From a virus: DNA of 34,460 nucleotides. Location: IMG/VR virus record IMGVR_UViG_3300010396_000033, positions 1 to 34,460 of that record. One strand, given 5' to 3'. How positions within the stretch are numbered: the first letter of the stretch is position 1; the number at the start of each line of letters is the position of its first letter. Below, one piece after another: positions 22,584 through 29,598 of the stretch. Under the pieces are notes generated by a model. It saw nothing but the letters and a program-made list of their open reading frames with translations. It did no database searches and had not been told where the DNA came from. Position numbers and translations under genes: made by a program.

Positions 22584-22812
22584 ATTACAAGAGTTAAGAG
22601 AAATCCGTGATGAATTTAGCACCTCACTAATTAAATTCATAGAAAAGCATAATTTAAATTTGAATGTGGTATATTCACTTTTGCTTGGGTATGGATGTTC
22701 CATATATAAGACGTGTAATTCAGATATTCAAAATCTTTTGAAAGATATAGAAAATATATATGCATCCTTGCCCCCACCTATTGAGGATATAGATGACAAC
22801 ACCAACCAGTAA
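22576..22812 (+). CDS. Small protein of unknown function
   Basis: Product of 78 residues from ATG 22576 (MDELQELREIRDEFSTSLIKF). An acidic helix comes first, then a hydrophobic part (VVYSLLLGYGC) and an acidic tail that overlaps the portal start by 20 bases. An upstream TTG at 22555 is a less likely start. Unknown function. Confidence 0.5.
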   Translation: MDELQELREIRDEFSTSLIKFIEKHNLNLNVVYSLLLGYGCSIYKTCNSDIQNLLKDIENIYASLPPPIEDIDDNTNQ

Positions 22813-24838
22813 TCCAATAGCACGCGAGTTAAATGATTTTTGGCAACAAACTCAAAGTCTCGCGCAACAATTTTGGTATGAGGCCGATCTAGATACCAAG
22901 TTTGTTGTAGGAATGCAGGATTATCAAAATTATTTCTATGGAACCAATTATCAAAACAGGAAGCAACTTGTATATAATAAAATCCTTCGCCTTATCAATA
23001 TGGTGGGGGGTTATCAACGTGATCATAGGTTGCAGTCTCTTATTAGTAGCTCAGATAATGATCCTGATCTTGGAGAAACCGCTGATAATCGTTCCACAGT
23101 TCTCAATTGGTGCATGAGGCAAGATAATACATATGACAAAATTAGTGATTGTTTTGATGGATCAAATATATGTGGCCTAAATTTAATGTCAATATGGATG
23201 GACTTTCGTGAAGATCCTGAAAATGGTTGTATTCGTACCGATAGATTGCCCTTTTCATCTTTTATCATGGACCCTTATTGGACTAAGCAGGATCTGTCTG
23301 ATTGTGGAAGAATATGGACAAGAAAATACTTAACGAAACAACAAATTGATGCAATATTTCCAGGAGTTAGTAAAGAAGTACCCGCTTTGCAGACTGGTTA
23401 TGCGAGTATGGATGGAAAATTTCAATATCTCGCTCAAAATTGGTATCAATATAACGTACAAATGTATGCTTATGATGAATATTGGGTTCAAGATTACAAA
23501 GATACGAGAAAATTACTAGATACAAGATCTGGAGAAGTAGCCCCTTGGAATGGAACAAAAGAACAGTTCCAACTTCTACTTAGGATTAATCCGAATGTTA
23601 AACTTATTAAAGCGCGTATACCTACAATTCGTCATTATGTGCTTGTTAATAATAATATCATGTATGAAGAACAAAGTCCTTGGGGTCTTAATCGCATGCC
23701 TTTTAGCGTTTCTGTGGCTTATATGTTCCCTGAAGTGCAAAACTATGCTTACAGGCATTTTGGGCTAGTAAGAAATATTCGTGATCCACAAATAGAAACA
23801 AACCGCAGGCGCAACAGACTATTAGATATGCTAGACGCCCAAGTGCAAAGCGGAATTGCAGTCAAAGAAGACGCTCTTGTAAATCCAGAAGATGGATTCA
23901 TGCAAGGACCTGGACGAGTAATGTTTTTCAAAAACAGTGCTAATTTAGCTACTGATATGAAAGAGTTTCCACCTCCTCCAGTAGGATCAGGATGGCTGGA
24001 ACTTATTCAAACAATTGAAAAAGAGATCATGGATATTATTGGACCTGAAGAACTTTTTGCTCAAAATTTAGGAGCAAAAGAAATGTCTGGAGTTTTGTTG
24101 AAACTAAAAATGGGAGCAGGTTTAACAGGTTTAAGAAGTCTATTCGATAAACTCAATACATTTCAAAAATGTGTAAGTGAGATTATAGACGATCTTGTGG
24201 TAAATAATTTTTCAGAAGGAAAAGTTGCACATATATTAGGTAAACAGCCTTCTGAACACTTCTTCGAAAAAGAATTCCAGAAATTTAATGTAGTTATTGA
24301 AGAAGGCGAGATGACATCTTCACAACGTGAATTCAAATTACTACAAGCACTTCAAATCAAACAGATCATGCCAGATGCAATTTCAGACGATTATATTTTG
24401 GGACTCACAAATCTTCAGGATAAAAAACAACTTATCGAAGCTAGAAAACAATCGATGCAACAACAATCACAGATGCAACAATCACAAGCTGAGCAAGCTA
24501 TGCAACAACAAGCTATGCTAGCTAAGAGTCTTGAAGCTAAGGCTAAATCTGATTTAGCTTCAGCAGATGAAAAGAGAATGAAAAGTTTGACAGATGTTGG
24601 ATTGGCTCATCATCATGAGGCTATGGCAATGCATGATAGAGCAAAAGCTGGTCTTGATAACGCAAAAGCTATACGAGAACTAAATGAAATGGGTGATAAA
24701 CGTCTGATGAATCTTGCTGATTTCATAGTAAACTTACAAGAAAGACAACAAGAAATGCAGTTAAGAGAAGATGATTCAAATATGAATATGATTACCAGTC
24801 AAAATCAAAACTCATCTCAAACAGCTGCAATGCAATAA
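22793..24838 (+). CDS. Portal protein, P22-type
   Basis: Product of 681 residues, close to the P22 portal (725). The family start is recognisable: FWYEADLDTKFVVGMQDYQNY, then NKILRLINMVGGYQRDHRL and the phrase SSDNDPDLGETADNRSTVLNW. Later comes PFSSFIMDPYWTKQDLSDC, where the stem and wing regions follow. The C-terminal 130 residues are Gln/Met/Ala-rich (EQAMQQQAMLAKSLEAKA) and helical, the barrel-like end of P22-type portals. Twelve copies form the DNA channel at one capsid vertex, docked by the terminase and later by the neck proteins. Confidence 0.93.
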   Translation: MTTPTSNPIARELNDFWQQTQSLAQQFWYEADLDTKFVVGMQDYQNYFYGTNYQNRKQLVYNKILRLINMVGGYQRDHRLQSLISSSDNDPDLGETADNRSTVLNWCMRQDNTYDKISDCFDGSNICGLNLMSIWMDFREDPENGCIRTDRLPFSSFIMDPYWTKQDLSDCGRIWTRKYLTKQQIDAIFPGVSKEVPALQTGYASMDGKFQYLAQNWYQYNVQMYAYDEYWVQDYKDTRKLLDTRSGEVAPWNGTKEQFQLLLRINPNVKLIKARIPTIRHYVLVNNNIMYEEQSPWGLNRMPFSVSVAYMFPEVQNYAYRHFGLVRNIRDPQIETNRRRNRLLDMLDAQVQSGIAVKEDALVNPEDGFMQGPGRVMFFKNSANLATDMKEFPPPPVGSGWLELIQTIEKEIMDIIGPEELFAQNLGAKEMSGVLLKLKMGAGLTGLRSLFDKLNTFQKCVSEIIDDLVVNNFSEGKVAHILGKQPSEHFFEKEFQKFNVVIEEGEMTSSQREFKLLQALQIKQIMPDAISDDYILGLTNLQDKKQLIEARKQSMQQQSQMQQSQAEQAMQQQAMLAKSLEAKAKSDLASADEKRMKSLTDVGLAHHHEAMAMHDRAKAGLDNAKAIRELNEMGDKRLMNLADFIVNLQERQQEMQLREDDSNMNMITSQNQNSSQTAAMQ

Positions 24839-24843
24839 AATTA

Positions 24844-24872
24844 TTGATTAATGTACAAAAATCATATATAAA
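24844..24872 (+). promoter_or_regulatory. Late promoter after the portal gene
   Basis: TTGATT (24844-24849) and TATAAA (24867-24872) are exactly 17 bp apart in the 76-bp gap after the portal gene. AGGAG precedes the next ATG. It would drive the scaffold, capsid and head genes. Confidence 0.55.
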
Positions 24873-24914
24873 TAAAATTTTGAATAATGATGTTTTATAC
24901 TAGGAGAAAACATT

Positions 24915-25247
24915 ATGAAAGAACAAGCAAAAAGCACGCCAAACCGTGCTAGGAAAGAAGAAAAATCTTATCCATATAAGCATAACGAACAATATAACAC
25001 TAAACCTGATAAGGCTGAACGTGAAGGTAACGCTAGAAAATCAGCTAATCCCGATCGTGGTCCTCCAATGATGTTCGGTGAACATAAGTTCGATAAAGGC
25101 TACGAATCTGATGCAGATGTTTTTGCTAGAGGTTCTTCTTATCCTGATGATGAACAACGTGGAAATGAATATGTTTCAATGAATAGGGAAATTATTCATC
25201 GCGATTCAAAAGCATTGGAAAGAGATAAATTTAGCAAGATTCATTAA
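24915..25247 (+). CDS. Charged, probably disordered protein
   Basis: Product of 110 residues, rich in Lys, Arg, Asp, Glu, Asn, Pro and Tyr, with little hydrophobic core (RARKEEKSYPYKHNEQYN, then PDDEQRGNEYVSMNREIIHRD). It resembles the 5918 product in composition. It has a good ribosome site (GGAG) behind the promoter at 24844. It may be a minor internal head protein; this is inferred. Confidence 0.6.
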   Translation: MKEQAKSTPNRARKEEKSYPYKHNEQYNTKPDKAEREGNARKSANPDRGPPMMFGEHKFDKGYESDADVFARGSSYPDDEQRGNEYVSMNREIIHRDSKALERDKFSKIH

Positions 25248-25248
25248 T

Positions 25249-25701
25249 ATGATTAATGTTCCTTATGAGACAAGTGGTCAAAAGTTAGGAGAAACACGTT
25301 TAGCTTTGACTAAAACTCTAATGAGTGAACATTTACCGGATGCTATCAATAAGTGTAAGCATATCAGGGGTAAATATTATATTTTGGTTCATTCGAAACC
25401 TTTTCCAGATCACTTACAAGATATTAATTTTAAAGTGAATGGAGTGATAGTAGAAACGAACAAAAAGAAAATTAAGCAGTCGATAATAGCCGGTATTCCT
25501 TCAAAGCCTCAAATGATGTTATCCACATTGTTATTTGGTGTAGATAATGAAAGTGGAATATTGACCCTAGAATGGGCGCTTCCTGGTGATTGGCCTACTT
25601 GGTCAGTAGGAGGAACAAATGTACCTATTCCAGAAACGATAGCAAGTATTGAAGCATCAGGAATTAAATATCGCTATGAAGATTTCTTGCCTCTAACCTA
25701 G
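25249..25701 (+). CDS. Protein of unknown function in the head gene region
   Basis: Product of 150 residues, a mixed alpha/beta protein (KYYILVHSKPFPDHLQDINFKVNGVIVET, later LTLEWALPGDWPTWSVGG). It begins one base after the previous stop. The stop is TAG. No domain recognised. Its place between portal and scaffold suggests a head role. Confidence 0.55.
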   Translation: MINVPYETSGQKLGETRLALTKTLMSEHLPDAINKCKHIRGKYYILVHSKPFPDHLQDINFKVNGVIVETNKKKIKQSIIAGIPSKPQMMLSTLLFGVDNESGILTLEWALPGDWPTWSVGGTNVPIPETIASIEASGIKYRYEDFLPLT

Positions 25702-25948
25702 ATTTAGTTATTGGAGACATCCATTAGGGTTAATAGTTATAGAATGGATGGAATTGCCTAGGAGATCGTAAATTTATGCTTATGACAAGCATTACCCTTA
25801 AAAAAGGATGTCATCGTAGAGGTGGATTACGTAAATAACCACCACGTTATAGACAAATAATTTTTTCAGCGTCGACGGCCTCCAATGTGGAGTTAAAACG
25901 GTCGCTATGGGCATAACCGAACCGGTGCCAGGTTCAAAAGGAAATTAA
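25702..25948 (+). ncRNA. Highly structured non-coding leader of the scaffold gene
   Basis: No gene fits here. Nested pairings are visible: GACATCC (25716-25722) with GGATGTC (25806-25812); inside it AGGGT, AAT (25726-25734) with ATT, ACCCT (25791-25798); a small hairpin GCTT/AAGC near 25778-25790; GGTGG/CCACC near 25821-25843; CTCCA/TGGAG near 25880-25892, enclosed by CGAC/GTCG; and GAACC/GGTTC near 25919-25935. AAGGA follows before the scaffold ATG. The whole looks like a folded RNA (regulator, ribozyme or decayed intron). I see no group I P7 signature. Confidence 0.5.
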
Positions 25949-26647
25949 ATGTCAGATGAAGTCGAAGCCGTAGAAGAAGTTTCTGCGGTAGAAGAGCAAG
26001 TCGCAGAACAAGTTGCAGTCAAAGAGGAATCTAAAGAGGATTCTAATACAATTAATTGGCGTCAAGCAAACGAAGTCATGAGGCTGCAAAAGCAGCGTAT
26101 TGAAGAGCTCGAAAGAGCCCATCAAGATCGTGTTCATGTACAACAACAAAGTATAGAAGAACCCGATGAATTCGCTAACGAAGACCCAGATAATTATATT
26201 ACTGTTGATAAAGCCCGTAAAATGGCAGAGAAAGCAGCCGAAAAGAAGGCGAAAACTTACGCTCAACAGGCCGTACAAGAATATGCTCAGCAACAGACAG
26301 TAGCTATGTCTGAAGAAAGAGCCCGTTCGAAGTTTGATGACTATGACTATGTGATGGAAAACTTTGCTCTTCCAATGATTAAAAACGACCCTGCTCTTGC
26401 ATATAAGATTCAGCACTCAAAGAATCCTGCTGAAACTGCATATAAGCTAGGTAAATTATCTGATAGTTATGAGGAAACAATGGCAAAGACAGCATTAAGC
26501 CCTAAAGCTGAAAAGATCTTGAAAAATTCTCAAAGGCCAACGAGCTCAAATGCTGCTGGCTCCCTCAAAACTCAGGCAGATAAGTACGCTAATATGTCAC
26601 AAGCAGAAATCTGGGCTGAATCTCAAAAGTATGCGCGCAGGGCTTAA
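25949..26647 (+). CDS. Capsid scaffolding protein
   Basis: Product of 232 residues, acidic at the start (EVEAVEEVSAVEEQVAEQV), then long coiled coils (WRQANEVMRLQKQRIEELER, KAAEKKAKTYAQQAVQEYA), and a C-terminal helical part with basic ends (SQAEIWAESQKYARRA), which in scaffolds binds the coat protein. It lies immediately before the major capsid gene, the usual order. The function is assembly of the prohead, leaving before or during packaging. Confidence 0.85.
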   Translation: MSDEVEAVEEVSAVEEQVAEQVAVKEESKEDSNTINWRQANEVMRLQKQRIEELERAHQDRVHVQQQSIEEPDEFANEDPDNYITVDKARKMAEKAAEKKAKTYAQQAVQEYAQQQTVAMSEERARSKFDDYDYVMENFALPMIKNDPALAYKIQHSKNPAETAYKLGKLSDSYEETMAKTALSPKAEKILKNSQRPTSSNAAGSLKTQADKYANMSQAEIWAESQKYARRA

Positions 26648-26663
26648 AATTGGATTTTAAGCA

Positions 26664-28475
26664 ATGACAATTACTACAAGTAACGCATTGCCACCGCCTA
26701 ACCTTTGATATGGGCGGTATAAACTTTGGGTAATTGACTTGGAAGTCCTCACTTATCTAAGAAGGATAACAAGGCGGAAGATGACACGCATAATCAATAA
26801 AACTAAATGGAAAAAGATTAAGAAAGATTATCAAAGAGTGATGCAAACGATGACTCTTGATGAATGTAATGGCGTTGTATTTGTTATGCAACATTACCGT
26901 AAACGACTAAATCCCGAAGGCGTTTTAAACGCATGTGATAGTCTGAACCTAATCGAAAGATTGGGAGGATAGTTGAAGCGCTATCCCGCCAGTTGTACGA
27001 TAAAATCGTACAATTGGTCATAAAGTAACAGAAAGGTACAACAGTGGTTTGACAATGTGTTGTTAAGCAGGCCAATGCCTAAGCTTATACACAAGCAAAT
27101 GGCTATGAAGAAAGAGTTACCTCCTAATTCAGGCCGTATTGCTCGCTATCGTCGTTATACGAATTTAGCGACCGCAACAGTTCCACTTCCTGATTCTGGT
27201 TTGACTCCTCCAGGTCAAATCTTAAATGCTGTGGATATTGACGCAAGACTTGATTTTTACGGTAATGAAGGGGAGCTCCTAAAAGCAGCTTAAAAGTGCC
27301 GTAAATGGTTGATGCCCATTGACTTATGTAACTATTACAGATTCTGTAATGTTCATCAACCAAGATCCTAAACTTTATGGGATCTTTAAATCTCTGGTAA
27401 TTGACTTGGAAGCCCTAGGAAATAGATGAAGCGAGTAATAAATAAGACTAAGTGGAAAAAGATTAAGAAGAATTATCAAAGGATTACGCAAAGCGTATTT
27501 CTAGATGAGGAAGAAGGTTTTATTTATGTATGGCATCATTATCAATTGAAGACTAAAGAAGGGTGACAAGGGGCAAGATTATGCAAGATATTACAAGCAT
27601 TGATAGATTTACTAATAGGGAAACACAAATCTTAAATGGATTACTCCATAGATGGGAACCTAAAAAAGAATCATTTGATGAATTCTGTAATAAAATATTT
27701 AATAATCAGCCTGATCGACTAAGTCCAGAGACCCGCAAGGGAAGCGATAGTCAGATCCGCGACCATAAATAAAATCGCGGAGGGAAGTTGAAGAGCTTCC
27801 CCGCCATGGTAACATGGTCACAAAAGTAACAGATTGGTATTGAATCAAACAGTTTCCCTCTTAGCGCAATCTATGAGAGAAACAGAAGACGAATTAATTC
27901 GTAATATGTTGGCCTCTACCGCTTCCGTAATCAACTGTACTGGAGGGGTTAATGGCGACAATCCTACCGAATTATCTCGCAGCGATATTGACGCTACAAT
28001 CTTAGCATTGCTCGGTAACGATGCAATCATGATCAGCGATAATATCGAGGGTACACTGAAGTTTGGTACAGCTCCAGTTCGTGAAGCGTTCTGGGGTATG
28101 ATGAATACTGCTATTCTTGATGATTTAGAAGCTGTAACAGGTTTCATTTCTCAAGCGCAATATCCATCTAATATGAATGTGTTGAATGCTGAATGGGGTT
28201 CTGTTTCAAATATCCGTTTCTTGTACAGCTCGAAAGGGTCTGTTACACCTAACGCATCTTTGAATGGTAATAATATTTATAATATTTTTGTTACAGGACA
28301 AGAAGCCTATGCGATGATTGAGCTTACCAATGCAACGGCAAGCTTTATTTACACGCCTCCAGGAGGTCCAACAGATCCTCTACGTAGGTTGCAACTTGGA
28401 GCTTGGAAAATGGCGCAAGTACCTCGAATCTTAAATGACGCTTGGATTTTCAATCTACGCGCTACACATTCATAG
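26664..28475 (+). CDS. Major capsid protein, N4-gp56 family, split gene with three interruptions
   Basis: Exons: 26664-26699 (12 codons), 27036-27263 (76), 27322-27369 (16) and 27837-28475 (212 plus stop), all phase 0, giving 316 residues. The joined product reads MTITTSNALPPP-VQQWFDNVLLSRPMPKLI ... LDFYG-TYVTITDSVMFINQDP-VLNQTVSLLAQ, then RETEDELIRNML, and ends PRILNDAWIFNLRATHS. This is the order of an N4-gp56-type coat protein (HK97 fold). Each piece alone looks broken, and each junction restores the expected family text. The interruptions are 336, 58 and 467 nt. Splicing is inferred from RNA pairings and the protein; it has not been observed. Confidence 0.88.
26700..27035 (+). ncRNA. Group I intron 1 in the major capsid gene
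   Basis: P1: exon ACCGCCT, ending at 26699, pairs with GGGCGGT at 26712-26718, with the last exon U on the first G, as group I introns need. P10: exon GTA at 27036 pairs with TAT just before the guide. The P element GGTAATTGACTTGGAAG (26729-26745) is identical in the third interruption. P7: GACTA (26905-26909) with TAGTC (26939-26943), flanked by the typical R text ACGACTAAATCCC and S text GATAGTCTGAACC. Three hairpins follow (GAAA-loop P9, GGATAG/CTATCC with loop TTGAAG, and a 9-bp stem), then the terminal G 27035. A 63-codon ORF lies inside. Confidence 0.88.
26781..26972 (+). CDS. Intron 1-encoded small basic protein
   Basis: Product of 63 residues from ATG 26781, with AGGCGG just upstream (a longer start at 26739 is possible). 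The N-terminus RIINKTKWKKIKKDYQRV matches RVINKTKWKKIKKNYQRI of the third interruption's first ORF. The rest is QTMTLDECNGVVFVMQHYRK and so on. It overlaps the catalytic core (P7 and P8 lie in its 3' end). No LAGLIDADG, GIY-YIG, HNH or Vsr motif is present. It may be a novel intron-helper protein, a truncated homing enzyme, or a shrunken remnant. Confidence 0.55.
   Translation: MTRIINKTKWKKIKKDYQRVMQTMTLDECNGVVFVMQHYRKRLNPEGVLNACDSLNLIERLGG
27036..27263 (+). CDS. Major capsid exon 2
   Basis: Encodes VQQWFDNVLLSRPMPKLIHK through ARLDFYG, the N-terminal arm and early domain of the N4-gp56 fold (pattern RYRRYTNLATATVPL then GLTPPGQ). In the unspliced text the frame runs on from GGT 27263 into NEGELLKAA and a TAA at 27291, so without removal of the 58-nt segment the product would be cut short. 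Confidence 0.85.
27264..27321 (+). ncRNA. 58-nt core-less intron-like segment in the capsid gene
   Basis: It lies between codons for FYG and TYV, which are adjacent in the protein family. P1: exon TTTACGGT (27256-27263) pairs in 8 bp with GCCGTAAA (27298-27305), with a U-G pair at the cut site. P10: exon ACTT (27322-27325) pairs with AAGT (27294-27297) directly before the guide. The last base is G (27321), as group I introns require. It has no core. A helix GGTTGATG (27307-27314) with CATCAACC (27354-27361) joins it to the next P1. It contains a stop and shifts the frame, so it must be removed, skipped or bypassed. Confidence 0.7.
27426..27566 (+). CDS. First ORF of the second full intron, small basic protein
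   Basis: Product of 46 residues (MKRVINKTKWKKIKKNYQRI ... YVWHHYQLKTKEG). It is a clear paralogue of the intron 1 product over its first 20 residues and shares the later spacing to an HYxxK patch (HHYQLK against QHYRKR), but ends earlier. No known endonuclease motif. Two related ORFs kept in two related introns argue for a real protein. Confidence 0.5.
   Translation: MKRVINKTKWKKIKKNYQRITQSVFLDEEEGFIYVWHHYQLKTKEG
27581..27772 (+). CDS. Second ORF of the second full intron
   Basis: Product of 63 residues from ATG 27581, with GGGG upstream (a GTG start at 27563 overlapping the first ORF is also possible). It is helical, MQDITSIDRFTNRETQILNG then LLHRWEPKKESFDEFCNK, and its last 20 codons run through P7 and P8 of the ribozyme. 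Intron 1 has no copy, which explains most of the length difference between the introns. The function is unknown. Confidence 0.45.
   Translation: MQDITSIDRFTNRETQILNGLLHRWEPKKESFDEFCNKIFNNQPDRLSPETRKGSDSQIRDHK
27837..28475 (+). CDS. Major capsid exon 4 (main part)
   Basis: Encodes 212 residues from VLNQTVSLLAQ to the TAG stop. A TTG at 27834 could serve as a start if this part were translated alone, but it lies in the intron's last bases. The family text includes TASVINCTGGVNGDNPTE, ALLGNDAIMISDNIEG, FGTAPVREAFWGMM, FISQAQYPSNMNVLNAEWG and the C-terminal VPRILNDAWIFNLRAT. Confidence 0.9.
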   Translation, partial: VLNQTVSLLAQSMRETEDELIRNMLASTASVINCTGGVNGDNPTELSRSDIDATILALLGNDAIMISDNIEGTLKFGTAPVREAFWGMMNTAILDDLEAVTGFISQAQYPSNMNVLNAEWGSVSNIRFLYSSKGSVTPNASLNGNNIYNIFVTGQEAYAMIELTNATASFIYTPPGGPTDPLRRLQLGAWKMAQVPRILNDAWIFNLRATHS

Positions 28476-28485
28476 GAGGTAGATT

Positions 28486-29598
28486 ATGACTTTTCCAGGA
28501 CGTGATATGAGACAGGGAACTTTCACCGTGGGCGAGGTAGTACCTACAACTGTGAAAGTTAATTGCGGATTCGTACCAACTAAAGTTGAATTAATCAACA
28601 TGACGTTGCTTAATACTACAATGGCGGGAGGTCCCCCAGTTGTTAATCCAGGTGCAAACTATCTAACATTTAGAGCGACATGGATGGAGCAATTTGCTTC
28701 TTCTGTGACTCCATTTACAATGTTGGAAGCATTAAGTCCAAGTGCTGCAACAATTTCGTTAGGTCGTGTAACAACTAATGGAATTTCAGCATATAAAGGC
28801 CAAGTAACACCAAGAACTTTGAATCAAAACGAATTAGTTTTGGGACCAATTATTGCTGGTAGTAATACAGCTATTGGAACGGGTACTTTTACAATAGCAT
28901 CTACGGCCACACTTTATGTTGGCGCTACAATCTTGATGACAAGAAACAGCGTTAACAAACAACTTGGTGGTCTGTATTTTACTGTTGCAACAATTCCAAG
29001 CTCAACAACATTCACCATTGCTAATGCTGGATGGTTGAACACAGCTAATTTCACGAACGGTGCGGAAACGTTCAACGTTCAATTAGTTATGGTTCCTCCT
29101 TATTTTTATCCATCACTGGCAACCGTTGTTAATATTTCTCAGGCTAATCCTGCAGTTGTAACAACATCGGTTAATCTTGGTTTGACTATTGGACAAGAGG
29201 TTCGGCTTCGTGTTCCGCAAGCCTTTGGTATGACTCAAGCAAATAATGTAATAGGAATTATATCTGCTGTGAGTGGAAACCAAATTACACTTGGAGGAAC
29301 AACAGGAGCATTTAGTTTAAATAACGGAGTGGATTCATCTGCTTGGACTGCTTTTGCATGGCCAGCTGTAACAGTTCCTCCTTCTTTAAACTATGCAACT
29401 TTGACTCCAATTGGTTCAGGTCCCACAATATCGCAAAATCTTCTTTACAATGATGATTTGCTAGGAGATGCAACACAAAACATCTCTTTTGATGGATTTA
29501 TTGTTGGATCTAGCGTTCTTAATACTCCTTCCACTACTGTTTTTGGTGTTACAGCCGGAGACGTTTTTGCATGGACAGCATGGAGAGCGGATCAATAA
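28486..29598 (+). CDS. Head structural protein with an E1-FCCH-like domain
   Basis: Product of 370 residues with a very strong ribosome site (GGAGG), directly after the capsid gene and so probably made in large amounts; a decoration or head-completion protein is likely. Residues 1-100 are beta-rich (GTFTVGEVVPTTVKVNCGF). Residues about 200-295 read VVNISQANPAVVTTSVNLGL, later VRLRVPQAFGMTQANN and GVDSSAWTAFAWP. This is the same motif set as in the 29599 product and, less closely, the 32628 product, and resembles the first catalytic cysteine half-domain (FCCH) fold recorded in ubiquitin-activating-enzyme entries and in phage proteins. Confidence 0.7.
   Translation: MTFPGRDMRQGTFTVGEVVPTTVKVNCGFVPTKVELINMTLLNTTMAGGPPVVNPGANYLTFRATWMEQFASSVTPFTMLEALSPSAATISLGRVTTNGISAYKGQVTPRTLNQNELVLGPIIAGSNTAIGTGTFTIASTATLYVGATILMTRNSVNKQLGGLYFTVATIPSSTTFTIANAGWLNTANFTNGAETFNVQLVMVPPYFYPSLATVVNISQANPAVVTTSVNLGLTIGQEVRLRVPQAFGMTQANNVIGIISAVSGNQITLGGTTGAFSLNNGVDSSAWTAFAWPAVTVPPSLNYATLTPIGSGPTISQNLLYNDDLLGDATQNISFDGFIVGSSVLNTPSTTVFGVTAGDVFAWTAWRADQ

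Larger units (their letters stand above)
27370..27836 (+). ncRNA. Second full group I intron (third interruption) in the major capsid gene
   Basis: P1: exon AAGATCCT (27362-27369) pairs with GGGATCTT (27379-27386), ending in the U-G pair. P10: exon GTA at 27837 with TAT before the guide, the same as intron 1. The P element GGTAATTGACTTGGAAG (27396-27412) is shared. P7: GACTA (27717-27721) with TAGTC (27748-27752); P8 CCC-gcaa-GGG between them. P9-type hairpins CCGCGA/TCGCGG, GGGAAG/CTTCCC (with loop TTGAAG) and CCATG/CATGG follow in the same order as in intron 1, then AAGTAACAG and the terminal G 27836. Both full introns insert between CCT and GTA. Two small ORFs lie inside. Confidence 0.88.

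Noticed and set aside
25952-26416. Minus-strand ORF of 154 codons opposite the scaffold gene
   Set aside because: Long Phe/Leu/Cys-rich frame caused by the Glu/Ala/Lys codons of the coiled-coil scaffold on the other strand.
27264-27321. Translational bypassing (T4 gene 60 type) as explanation of the 58-nt gap
   Set aside because: The gap size and the hairpin at the take-off site fit, but take-off (GGT) and landing (TTG) codons do not match, and the stop is ten codons away. P1, P10 and the terminal G favour an intron-type origin. Not fully excluded.
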